Positions 18,479-31,700 of a DNA stretch of 64,000 nt are shown in pieces. Both the position numbers and the translations under genes were made by a program. The stretch is from Tubiluchus corallicola (taxonomy: Eukaryota > Priapulida > Priapulimorpha > Priapulimorphida > Tubiluchidae). The notes under the pieces are model-generated. The model did not search any database and was not told where the DNA came from. It was given only the letters and a program-made list of their open reading frames with translations. How positions within the stretch are numbered: position 1 is the first letter of the stretch; the number at the start of each line of letters is the position of its first letter. Where the stretch lies: the NCBI GenBank assembly GCA_030141605.1, contig JAQGDQ010000064.1, forward strand, positions 426,116 through 490,115, read 5' to 3'.

Positions 18479-19714
18479 CTACTTATTTGAAAATTTCTCA
18501 ACAGGTGTTGAAGACCTACTACCTGTTAATGACAGTCTCCTCAGTTCCTGCTTAATTGCATTTATAACAGGAACTGGACTTCCAGTGCTTTTACCAGCTG
18601 TTTCCAGCTCCTCATCGGAAATGATGCGGGACCTCGTCTCACTGGATACGGGTTGCTTTGTTACGTTAGCAAGCGACGAGCTTTCACTGAGTACGAAATG
18701 CGCAGAATTTGACTGGATTTGTGCCGGCGAGGATGTTCTCTCTGTGATGATGCTGCCGCTAAGTGTGTGACTACTGGATGGTGGAGTGTACTTCCAGTCA
18801 TCATCAGCAACAGGTTGTTCTCGTTCGATGACTGTCCGCACAGATTCTGCTGAATCCTCTACTGTATCTCTAGGATCTGATTCCGACTCCTCAAGGTATT
18901 CCTCATATTCTGATAGGGAACAATTAGATTCTGTGGCAACATGAGTTAAAATATTAGCTTGTTTTATTATTGGTTGAGGTGTGCTAGTGCTTTCTTGCTT
19001 TGATGAGGCACTGGCCGATTCATCAACCAATGATGTCGAAGATGTTCTGATGATGTCGTTGTACATGCTGTCCGATGCATGAGAACTGGTTGTGCTCGCT
19101 TGCTTCGTTAGCACAACAGAAGATTTAGAAGTTACGCTGGTTGCTTCTGGCAGTGGTGCAGGCCTTCCTTCCTCAGTCTGTAAATTATTGTGCACTATTT
19201 TAGTACTACTGCTGGCACCAGTAGACTGTTTTATGTGACTCCAATCACTATCCGCTACATATCCATGAGGTTTTATTTCGAAAGCATCACCGGCGTCTGT
19301 TGCAGCCTCATCAAATACAACTACAGAATTCCTATCATTAAGCTTCTGTCTCGCATCCACTGAATCGCTTCGCACATTGTTCACATTGATTCTATTGTTA
19401 TTTGCAGAGACAGGTCGCGTCAGTTTTACATCATTATTAACTGCTTCGGTAGGCGACGAAGGAGGCGAATAAAAATTTCTTGGACTTGAAAATTGCCACC
19501 TATCTCCACCAGAAGATGCTACTCCCTGATGACCATTACACACAGCTGAAGACTTTGTAGGCAGGACAGCCAGTTTTCCATGTGTTTCCCATCTTGCTGG
19601 ATCAGAAACAAGCATATTAGTAGAAAATGTCTGCCCCTGCATCTGATTGGTGGAAGTTCTTGCTGCAGGTATAGGAACTGGTGGAGCTGCGATCATACCT
19701 GGAAGCATTGAATT
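18479..19714 (-). CDS. KIAA1549: KIAA1549-like exon 15: C-terminal tail
   Basis: 1,236 nt, acceptor TTTCAG, stop TAG at 18481-18479. Ser/Thr-rich, low-complexity cytoplasmic tail with SSPRNFYSPPSSPTE near its start and an acidic patch (SEYEEYLEESESDPRD). The C-terminus, AIKQELRRLSLTG, is similar to the KIAA1549 C-terminal AIREELLRLS block. Confidence 0.88.
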   Translation of the reverse strand, partial: NSMLPGMIAAPPVPIPAARTSTNQMQGQTFSTNMLVSDPARWETHGKLAVLPTKSSAVCNGHQGVASSGGDRWQFSSPRNFYSPPSSPTEAVNNDVKLTRPVSANNNRINVNNVRSDSVDARQKLNDRNSVVVFDEAATDAGDAFEIKPHGYVADSDWSHIKQSTGASSSTKIVHNNLQTEEGRPAPLPEATSVTSKSSVVLTKQASTTSSHASDSMYNDIIRTSSTSLVDESASASSKQESTSTPQPIIKQANILTHVATESNCSLSEYEEYLEESESDPRDTVEDSAESVRTVIEREQPVADDDWKYTPPSSSHTLSGSIITERTSSPAQIQSNSAHFVLSESSSLANVTKQPVSSETRSRIISDEELETAGKSTGSPVPVINAIKQELRRLSLTGSRSSTPVEKFSNK

Positions 19715-22700
19715 CTGAAATATAAATACAAGGAAAGTTAACTTACATTGCTACCATTACGCAATTTATATATTTTAATAATTTGAATTGCTGGAAAATA
19801 AAAACTGGCAGATCAAAAATATAAATATTAGTGGAACACTGACAATGAAGTCAACAAAAGTGCAAGGAAAAACAAAAACTATTATCTCATGCTTTGGAAA
19901 CAGTGATCATTTCAGAAACTGTTATTTTTTGTTTTCAAAATTTACTTTTAGACATTTCTATTAAACAACAAAATAAGATATCTGCAGAAAAAAATGGCCA
20001 AAAGTTTTTTCTACTGGAAAGCTAGCCTTTCTACAAAAATTCGCCTTCTCTAAGACTTTTAATTGCTTTACATTATCAAGTGGGGGACTACTCTAGCTGA
20101 TACCAGTCAGTATGTTCATACTGTGACCAAAAGTAAGGGTTCAAAAACAACAGAAAACTAAAGGGTAAAACTTTTCATAATCATGTACACATATATAAAA
20201 TAAACTAAATCAAAGTTCCATTTGATTGTTTTAATACTTCCTATGGCAAATCTTACCACGTTTCTTGCCCGTGGACTTCCCAATCAGAGCAGCATATAGT
20301 ATTCCTACTATATGTCGCTCTGTTCCAAACTAGTCACCTGTGCCATCTAGTGACTGTTTCTTAAATTGTCCGATTACAGTTTGTGTACTCTATGAACTCC
20401 GATATGTTCATACGAAGTATTTAACAGTGCTGTGCAATGAGTGCAACTTTTTACGGGAAAAAATGAGTTAAGAAAAATACAGATTTCATATGAAGGAGAG
20501 CTCATCGGGTCAATGCAACCTGATAGATGGAAATAAATATCTTAGTTAACCCGACTGTAAGTTTGACGTGTTTCCATATTTTAAGCATTCTGAACTTTTT
20601 GCATACCATGAATAAATGTGCAACAGGCGTCAGGTGAAAAAGTGTTAATTTGCCCATAACCAGGGTGTGCATTAGTCAAACAAATGCAGACAACATTTGT
20701 GCAATGCAGCCAAGGCTGAGACAGAACAGTTGTTGACTGTCGTGCACTAGCATTCCTAGAATAAAAAAAGTTCAAAGTGAAATAATCGATGTTGCATGAG
20801 CCAATATAATAACTTCTAAAATGTAAAAATATGTGATTTTGCATGCAAGAGCAGAAAATTTCATGAAGATCAAGGAAAGGTAACAAAAGTCACACTTTGT
20901 TTACTTCCTAAATTATGCAAAACTCATGTAAAAACTGAAGTTACATGAATCTAGTAAAAAACTATGAAAAATTGTACCATTTTTAACAATTATGAACAAA
21001 ACGTATACCATTCCGTTCATGCCAATGGATACACTGAGGTCAGTTAGCATCGGGCATTTTGTAGCATCATATAAACAGCTAACTAAAAAGTAGATTTAGC
21101 GACACGAACACCATTTAATATTTTTTATCACTGTATTTGCTACAAAAGAGCAGTGCAGCACTATAGTGTAGAAGAACAATAAATTAGAATAAAAGTGAAA
21201 AACATTTTATTATATGTGCAGTTCAACACTTTCTAAATGACACATTCCAAAAAGAAATCAAGTATAATGAAAGTAAACTTATTTGAAGTATCACGATATT
21301 AAACAATGCTACCCACTAAAACAAAAATAATATCTCTTGCCTTAGACGTTCTAGTGCTGTAAATAAAATGGCGACAGCTTCATGCTTAGAGACGCCATAT
21401 AAAGGAATCTAATTAGATGTAAGGAAAGACAGGAGAGGCTGCAAATAATATGAGCATGTGGCACTCACAACTTGTGATGTCATTTATCACATTCATGTCT
21501 TCTTTTCAAGGACTTTGCTTACAGTTTTACTTATTTACAATGGGTAAAAGACAAGAAGAAATTTGCAATTCTATCAACTTAACATTTTCTGATGTTATTT
21601 CTATGTTAAGTTTCCTTTACACTAATATTTGTACATAGTGTTCTAAATACACAGGATACAGCTATCATTCAAACACTGAGGTATTATTGCACATGATAAC
21701 TACTGTGTAACCTGGATTTAACATTAGCCACTGAAAAAGCTTCATCTAACAGCTCATCCATTACGTACAATAAATAAATAATTTAATAATAACACGTACT
21801 GTTTCATCTACATTGTTAGGCTGAGTTGTGCCCTGAAATTCTGTTATAGGAAGATTAAGCCTAGATAATTCATCTCCAGCTTGATATGATGTCCAGATTA
21901 TACTAGGAGTGGACGCCCTGCGTCCAGCATCCACTAGGGGTGTGTGCTTAACATCTACAAAAAAATAATTAACACTTAAAAAATAGTTATAATTCACGAA
22001 CTAGTTAGTTGCATACAAAACAAATCACACAGAACTGCTTAGTGGCAGGATTTTTTGTCTGATTAAGTATAAGACTGCAGAATTATAGCACAATGATTGA
22101 AGTGCTTGTGATGAAGGTAGGCCATAACATCACTTCACTTGTTACATAAACAATTAACCAATCCATACTTATTAAAATCATAATTACAAGCAGCAAATTC
22201 TACGAATTATATACCATTGCATCACGTTCCATGACAGCACAACGTTCAGAACTTTCTCACAAAAACGATAGACAACAATACGCACTTTTATACAGTGTAA
22301 GAGAAAATAAAAACAACCAAAATTCTCTTTTATCATATAACCATTCGAATACATCATGAAATAGTATTTTGTTTAAAAAACGAATGTATACCTGCTCTTG
22401 GAGGAGGTTTTGGTGGTTTGCCCTTTCCATTTGTCGAAAGATCTGTATCACTTCCTCTTGGTGTGATAGGCATATGTAACTGAATACTGGGCATTATTTT
22501 ATTTCTGCAAATGACAAGAATGAATTGTCGAAATGTGCAAAAACAACTTACAAGTTACATGAATAGTTTACTTTTTGGACAAAGGATAAATCACTATAAA
22601 AATAATTTATATACTCACAAATGCTGCTGTTTACATTTTTTATGGTATTTTAGTGAAAATAACTGAATATGGGAGTCAGATATTACATTGCACAAGATAC

Positions 22701-25700
22701 CTGCTGAACAAGAGTTAAAAATACCTGGATTTAAAATTAGCCAAAGAAAAGGCTTCATCTAAAAGCTCATCCATTTTTGCTCGGGTCTCTTGAATCTTGT
22801 GAGCAACATCTTCAGCTATAGGACTGTTTCCATCACTTGAATAAGTCTGCAATACAATTATAAACGTATCATTGATGTTTTTTTTTATAAAATGATCTGT
22901 GGTTCATTTGAGGTGAAACTCATCGGAAAACAACTTGTTTAACATATCAATGATGCCAACACACTTAATGGTCACTGCAATTAATATTCGTAAAATATGC
23001 TGGTATGCAAAACATAGTGAGAAGGCATTCATATGAAAAATTATGGAGCCCTAATTCAAAATTCAAATGATTATTTCTGTTAGTCAGTTCTGCCTTTTTG
23101 AACTCTTTTCTATACAAGCCCACATCAGTCGCACTACTTGAATGCCCTTACATCATTCCTTTTGTTTTATAATCGGTGTTAGAAACAGACATGTCTTCAT
23201 AAAGACTAAAAATTTAAATTAATGTTAAAATTTAACTGAATCCAAGTGGGGCCTCCACTGGGACTCAAACCCAGGTCTTCTGCTTTTCAAACAGCTATGC
23301 TAACCAGTACATTGAAGAGGCATGCTGACAGTTCAGACATGGAAATTTACTGTAAACCTATTAGAAGTCTATCAGTGGAGAATCAAATTCCATAATGCAT
23401 CAAGACATGATACAGTTCTATCATATAAACACACAAAAACAAGAAAGACTAAATAATCTTTGCACCTCCTCTTGTGATTAATGCAGACCTAATGCCATTA
23501 CATCACAGAGGCACCTGATTTTTCAGACACAAATTTACTCTATATGCTGCTAGAGGTTTATCACAGAGGACTCATATTCCACACTGTATTAGACACAGAG
23601 CCAGATTAATCCAATAAACATGCTAAAACAGTGCTAAGTTAGAAAAACTGAAAAAGCAGTTGAAAATTACAATACCAAAATAAACACACAAATTGAGACT
23701 GCTATGTGGAAGGAGACGCAAGGAAGAAAAAAGTAATCCACAGAACTGGTATCCAAGTTTGGTATCAAAATTTCATTAATTGTGGACTTGTATCATAACT
23801 ATAAGTGAACTATAACTGAACTATACCTACACAATTGTATACTATAGCTGAAGTTCACAGTTGTGACATCTAAAATAGGGAAGAGTAGCCTAATACATTA
23901 TTACTAGTTAAAGCAAAAATAGCAACAATGATAAGATGCTATTTTACCAAATGGTGCCGATGTTTGTGCTTCTGACGCTTGTGCTTCCTGCGTCTTCGCT
24001 CACTGGGTTCTAAATAGGCGTCTGGCATGGCAGATGTTTCTTGTTCCTCACTGGAATTCACTGAAAAATTCCAAAACCAGCAAATAATGAATAATAAATT
24101 AAGCGGACATGATAACAAATACGGGCATAAAATAAAATACATACCTTTCATGTTTTGAACTTCAGGTCTTTGCTGAATAACCTAATAAACATATTTTCTA
24201 AAATCTCAGTGTAAACTAATGAAATGAGCAAAATAGTCAAACAAAGCAGTGCAAAAACGTGGTCCTGATGAGTGGGTCGCTCGGGTATTATACCCTGATT
24301 TAAGGCAGCATTAACAAATTAGGCCATCAAAATAAGCTTGCTGCATTCTGTGAAATTACACAAAACTGTAAGAAAATATGCAATACCTCGCAAATCACAA
24401 TCAGAATCAGGGCCTGTGCCTCTCATATAACTTTTCCTCAAAAACTAAAGTTCAGGGAGAACGGCTATGAAAAGATATACAATTATGAAATTTTTGGCGA
24501 ATAAAATTAGTGGCAAATGTACACCTATACCTTAAACTGCTTTAAATCATAATAAATAATAGAAAAAGTTAATACAAGCTGTCACTGTCACTAACGTAAT
24601 ACAAAAACCGGGGTAAAATTTTGGATAAATTTAGAAGGAGATATAAAATTACAGGGAGGATCTGTCGTAATAACAGTTTTGATGCTACAGAATCACATTT
24701 TGCAGCGATCACTTGTTTCATGTACCATTAGCATGTTTATTAATAACAGACAATTTAAATATTGTGTAATGTCTTCAATACTAGAAAAACAGGAGAGAAA
24801 ATGTTCCTTTTAAGCTAGAAAATCGTCAAGGTGGAAAATTAATTTTCGTAGGGGTTGTACTCTCACATGAATGTGGCAGTTGCACCTCTGTTGGTTCAGT
24901 GGTTCATTTTAGAAGTTGAGGATTGATGAGTGAGGTGCCAGTCTTGCCATGATCATTTCAATATATATATATAGGATTTGGAGAGCAGGGTTCTGGCTTG
25001 CAGTGAGTGCACGGTGCATGACTTGCATGAAAATCATATTCACTGCTCACACCTACTTGCCTTTTCACCAGTGGTATTAATGAATTACTCCCACCTGCAT
25101 TCAATTTCACTCCATAATTTGCAGTAGTTTACCTGATTTATCTTGCTGCTTCTGCCTACGAAGTTTCTCTTTCTGCTTCTGTTTGTTCCGCCACTTTTCT
25201 AATTCCACTTTTTCTTTCAGATACTTTTCCATCTATTATTAAAAATATTTTTTTTAAAGCGAAAATCTATTGCACAACGGCTTTTTATATTCAGCACTTT
25301 AAAACAAATTGCATTAAAAAGCAAAATGTTTTATGATGATGCAGAAAAGTACTTAGGAACTTTGCAAAGATGTAAAATGTATACATCTCCTTTTATTAAA
25401 AAGCTTAGAATAACAATAGGAGCAAATAATAAAGAAAACGTTTACTGCTAAATAGGGGGAACAAAGGGAGCAACCATTTCAGCTCCCCTGAGCACAACTG
25501 ACATCTTTTGAACGATTTTTTCAACTCTTTAGTTCGCTTGTGCAATAAAAAGTGGAATGTTTTTTTATTTTTTTATCACATAGCTTTGGAAGAATTTTCT
25601 GGAATTACTTCTTTATTTGACCAACATGCATAGTGTGTTTTTGAAATGAGCATACATTTATGCATTGTCACTTGACAAGGTTGACTGCCCAAATCTAATT

Positions 25701-28700
25701 ATTATGATATATTCTTGTCACACGCTGATACTGTCTGTTGTGGCATAGACAAACATATAATTGCTTCAAGCGTCGGGTGCCTTTTTTATGTGCTTGCACC
25801 CCCTAACTTTTTACCTGGCTATGCCCCTGAATAATTAAGGTATAAACAAAAGCCTCACATCTTTTTTGTAGCGCAAGTCCTTGTCTAATCTAGTACTGGT
25901 TAATGGAATGTGAATAGGTGGTGGAAACTCCGATAAAGACGTCCGTGTCATGGGTGGACTCGTCTGTGCCATTTTATCCACGTGCTGGAAATGTTTACTC
26001 TTTGCAGCTATGGAAAGCAAAACATGTTTGAACAACTACCGCATTGGCATCAAATAAACACATCACCCATTGCAATAAGCCTTTTCACAGTTTCAGTGAT
26101 TGACGATGACTGTGAAAAGGTTGAAGGGTTAAGTGAATGAGATAACACATTTGTGTACACTTGACAATGCCTCGCAGTGCTAACAAATTTAACAGCTAGC
26201 TAGAACCGTAATTAGTTCATTTTTCTTGTTCCCAAGCAAGATCCTGCTAGAAAATCACTCTACATTGCATAAACTATTGCATAATTAAGTAAAGTCAAAG
26301 TAAAACAACAGTAAAATGGCGTCTGAACTTCTGTAACAGACGGCTTTGCCTTACCCACACATCAAGTGGCAGTTCTTGTTAAGACACCTTGCTGGTGTTC
26401 ACTTAACCTCTGACCTACAGTAACTGTATGTGCATACAGCAAAGCTGAAAGGGCTTATTGGAATGGTTACAAAACAGTTACTAGCAAAACAACATGCAAG
26501 CATGATAATCCACCATAAAAAACATCACATATATTAAGGGCACCTTCTTCTAGACTACTGTCTGTAATATTGTCATTTGTTTCCACTTCAGATTCATCCA
26601 CTTCGTTAATCAAGGATAATTCCGCTGGAGTCTCACTAGGAGGGTGTTCAGATCCAGTTTCGGCTGATGTCCCAGGTTCATCAAAAGCAGAATCTTCTTT
26701 ATCTCTGTTAATAAAAATGGTTTGTTAAATGTTTCTTCTATTATCCTTACCCAAGTACTACAGTATTAATTCATGGTCTAATACAGAAATTTTACTTTTT
26801 AAAAACCAAATTTGCTAAAACAGTTGATAAAACAGTTGCCAATTTTAATAAACTCATAAGTAAAAATAAAATCTGTTATTCTCCTAAGTGTCTATTATTT
26901 TGCTGCACATTAGGTATATTATATGATACAACAATGAAAGCTCTGTAAGTGAAGAAATCATTTTGCAAAAACTTTTTCGAAATATTAAGAAAAATAACTT
27001 CTATCTATTACGTCATATTTTATGTGGTAATAAGTCTGAGAGAAAAGCTGTTAGCTAGGTGCTGTAAGTTAGATGTATATAGAAAAGTGCCGACAGAAAC
27101 AACAGAATGCCTCTACAGGGAAGTACCGTATTTTCCCATGTATAAGAGACCCTTGTGTATAAGAGACCCCTTCAATTTTTAGGCAAAAATTCTGGAAAAA
27201 AGTTTTTTGGTAATGAATAACTTTATTCATCATAGAAATCATTAAATTCCTCATCACTCTCATCAAAAATATCAACTGGAGTCAGACCTTCAGCAATTCC
27301 AGCCAGTTCATCATCAGAGGAGTCACTCTGCTCAAAATTGGCATTGTCCTCTTTTGACATTTAAAAAAATAATAACTTACCCGGTACATTAATTTTATCA
27401 TTAGAATTTAGCCATGGAGAAGATTTATTGAAAGGAAACTATAATTATTCGAAATATACTCCCATGTATAAGAGACCCCTTATTTTTAAAGTGAAAATTC
27501 TGAGCAAAAAAGGGTCTCTTATACACGGGAAAATACGGTAAGTGTTTTCAGAAACTACAAAGTTCTAAGCATTTAATTAAGCAAAATCGACTTACAAAAA
27601 CAATATAACAAAATGACTAAGGCAATAAATAAAAACATAAGATGTAATAATTACACGTAGCGAATATGCACTAATGCAGGTTCCTCCTCTTTTGCTTTCA
27701 TTTTCTTTTTAGAAGAGACAGCTTGTTCACAAAGAGAATATGATGTTGCGGAAGTAGTAGAAGGAGGATCTCCCTCGGCCGTACAAAGCTGAGCTTCGAC
27801 ATCCGTAGCTGGGTTATCAACACCAATATCCTGTCAAACACAGATATCAAAGAACATGCAATCAAGACCAGGTTCTAGAATGAAAATTTCCATTAAAAAG
27901 ATGACTTTTAATGTCACAAAAGAAATTTGAACACACATTTCTGTCAACGTAATAAGACAATATTTTTGGAGACAAATGTCCAATGAAAAACTTTTACAGA
28001 CTTCATTGCCTCTGAGCTAATGCTGTTTTGCTTTTTGATCCAAACTTTATCAGGACGGATGGATATTTACATTTTAAGCTCACTATTAACATCCTGCAAT
28101 AAATCCTGCAGATTATTGACCCAAAAGATAAAGCACTTTTGTAAGTATTTCGTGCATATACATCACTACCAAAACACAGTAGTCGACAGTTTGACTATGG
28201 ACACATTTGCTCTAAATCTAAGAGCAAATAAACATTAAGTTAGTAAAATGTTAAGCAAAAGGGCTTACTGAAATTCTATGATAGAAGTTAACCATAAGTT
28301 ACTTTTTTTGTCTTGATTTTTCTTACATGATTTACTTTCTCGTGAAGTTAAACTTCTTAGATAAATAAAAATCACAATGAACAGCAAAATGTCACACATT
28401 ATACATCACAGTTACTAATACACTTCTGAACTATTTCCTTACCTGAACATACACCCTTCTCTTCTTGACACTAACGAGATGTGGTTCACTGTCATTCTTG
28501 ACGGGTGATGGTTTAAAACATTTATAGTAAGAGAAAAGTATCAGCCACACTATCATGGCTAAAAGAAGCACACCACCAGCAACTGCACCAATTAACCATA
28601 GTTTACCTTGCTTGACTCTAGGTTGGGGTATAGTAATAGAAAAAGTGGCTGCAAAATAAAAAAAACGAAAACGTAAATTTAAATATTTTATGTTAACAAT

Positions 28701-31700
28701 TGGTTTCTCAGTTGCTTCACATCAATATATTGATGTTGAGGCTGTAATTTTTTGTTTTAATACTGCTTAATCTGTATGTATCAAAAAGCATTAATATATA
28801 TATATTATATACAGATGCATATATAAAGATGGAAATTTGTGTGTCTTTTGTGGATGCCTACATGTTGCAGCATACTGCCGGCTGTGATGTACAATAAGAA
28901 CCAGCACGGGAAGGTTTTAGATTAAAATCAATTTAAGTCACTGCGTCTTCCCTAATAACACAACCAAAATACTGTACAAAATAGCACTTTTTAGGACATC
29001 CTGCTCTCAAATGAGTAGTGCACTAAGAATCACCACTGCCCAAGGAAGGTTTTAGGCTGATGTCAATTTAGGTAATTGCTCCCCCAAATGTATTGACCAA
29101 TGTAGTATTTAAAATAGCACTTTTTAGGCCATTCTGCTGTATATAGCTGTTCTTTGTCTCCCAACACCGGAATTTGAATATTGATGTCCCCACTCTATCA
29201 GAACAACAACATCCAATATGACAGTTAAAATCGTGTCCAAAATAACACACACAATAATAATGTTTAATTACAACTTGCGGCCATTTATATGAAAATAACA
29301 CAGCAAAAAACCTACGTTTGACTTTGGTATTCACTATGTAACCAAGCATAATTGCCATCTTCTGTATGTGAATCTTGTCTAGAGAAGTCACAAGATATTC
29401 TGGCTGTAGTACACTGCCATCTTTCACAATGTAATATGATACAGTAACTTGCTCTGTCCCTGCTTCTCTCATGATATTGACAATCTGCAAAAATAGTGTG
29501 TTTTTATCAAGACCATATGAGATAATTTGTAAGGTGATGTCAAAACATATATTTATCACAGCAGTACCACTTCACTTACACAGCAGTTAAATACAGTAAT
29601 GTAGAGATATATTTAGAAAAAAATGTGCAAGAAACAGAAACAATTATGATATCATAATTCAAGACTGAATTTTCAAAATATTTTTACAAGAAAGCAGGTC
29701 GCATTGTTTATAAAAATAATTGATAACATTTTATATAACATGTTCCCTAGGAATTTCTTGAATACACTGGGACAGGTGAGTGATGCTAAGAAACAAATTC
29801 TCACCTGTACAGATTCTTTAGTTGAATCTTACTGTTTAAATTGGTTTATTATTATTAATATAACTCATATAACTAGATTTGGAATAGTGCACCAACATAA
29901 GCTTTCATGTATCCCCAAACGAAAGAAAAGCACTTATTATTTTACCATGTTTTAAACATGCTACAATATTATCATTTGTAATTGAAACTGAGCATTGTGA
30001 CACAAAAGCAACACTCAACTGGCTCTTTGGATTTTTGTGCTCCCTAATACATTATAATAGATCTGTCGAGATTGGACCACAATGGACTGAACCAAGCTGA
30101 GATGTTGCATTTTATTTATGTTGGATTTTACTTACCAGAAAGGATGAATACAGATTACTAGTGCTAATGAATGTTAATGTTCCTGAAGTCAGCTTTATCT
30201 AGGACTGGGAAGCACAAAAGTCCATAAGCCAGTTGAGCGTTGCCCATAAATGCCCAATTGCAATTATAGATGATAAATTTAAAATCATTGATACAGGTCC
30301 AAAAAAATGTTAATTTAAAAATAAGTAAAAAAAAATCGTAAAACTGCACCCGCAAAAATCTTCAATCGAAAGTGATAAACAAAATAATATAATAGAAACA
30401 TGTGCAAAGGAACCACAACACACTGTCACGTACATTTAAATCCATGCCACTGTCCTTACTAAGCGAATTCTGAAACACAGTCACTGATTAATAATAAAAG
30501 CAGAAATAAAAACTCCATAAATCAAACAGTTGCGCAGCAACAGCCCTCATTTTAGGCTAACTGGAGTATGGAGGGGCTAGATTGGGATTATGCAAAATGT
30601 TTTGTTAATATAGCCAATTTAAATGAAGGGGTACAGCACATGCATAACATACATCGCTAATGTCTAACAATATTTTACCGATCTGCCAAACACTCATATA
30701 TGCATTAGATTATTTTCATCAGACTAACGCAAATGCTAGTCTTGGTACATGATATACCAAGAGCCACATTGGCAATCTGCTTTCCTCAGACTAACACCAG
30801 TGGTAATCTCGGTAAATGCTATATCAGGAGCCACACTGGCAATAATGCTGATTCAGTGAGGACAGCTTGAAAGAGTCATTAAAACTAGCAATTATCAAGA
30901 TGCAGATTAGTAAGGGTCTACTATAAGAGAATGGTATTATTATTGAATTATAATCATAGTACTAAGTGACCGAAAAATACAAGCATCCAGTGTTGTTAAA
31001 TTAACGACATACAAAAAAGTAACAACTGCTAGTAAAGTGTAACTTGTACCGTATCTTTCAGTTCTCTGTCTACATACAATTTATTCCTGAAACTTACAAA
31101 ACATTGTTCTATGGTGGCACCAACCAATTTCATCTCTGATGAATTTCAGAACTTCAACAGTAAGCAGGCACAAATGCAAAGCATATCAGTTCCAATTCTG
31201 CTGAAATTCACAAAGTCAAAACTGAATAGCATTTGAGGCGAGTGTTTAAAAACTTCCACAGACAAAATTTACGTTTTTACACATGAACCGCTTACCTGTG
31301 TTCCAATATTGTCTTTAAAAGCTGCTCTTCGATATCGTAATGCCAATGGTCGTTTAATCATTCTTCGCAAAATTCTATCGGCTTTTCTCTTGATAAGCCC
31401 CTGAAGTGCATAATCTGCTAACCAAGCATATTTCCGTTTTTTACGCCTTTGAGGCAACATAACATGGCGTTTTCGCCTTTTAAGTCGGAATGCATACTGG
31501 TATATTTTCGCAAGTTTTTCTTCCATTGTTTGTGAAAATTCATTTGTATGTACATCAACACCATAAGGTACAAGAATTTCTGGAAAAAAGACCCAAGAAT
31601 ATTTAAAGACACTAAGCATGCTTGTCATGTTACTATATTTCATGTCATTTAAAATATCAAGTACTGCCTATTTTTATACACAAACATAGGATTTTTGCAA

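Larger units (their letters stand above)
19715..21799 (-). other. Last intron of the KIAA1549-like gene
   Basis: A 2.1-kb intron. It contains the exon 12 partial duplicate at 21712-21761 and a short hairpin at 20287-20320. An acceptor-like TTTTATTCTAG at about 20756 opens a frame (NASARQSTTVLSQPW) on the minus strand that does not fit the splice phase. Confidence 0.5.

Noticed and set aside
20581-20886. Minus-strand frame with acceptor-like TTTTATTCTAG and NASARQSTTVLSQPW
   Set aside because: The reading phase does not fit the phase-0 join between KIAA1549-like exons 14 and 15 (a TAG appears within three codons). No donor was seen and no similarity to the family.
24260-24300. CTGATGAG followed by a stem-like GAG...CTC, suggesting a hammerhead ribozyme core
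   Set aside because: The required GAAA after stem II is absent (GGGTA instead) and stems I and III are not evident.
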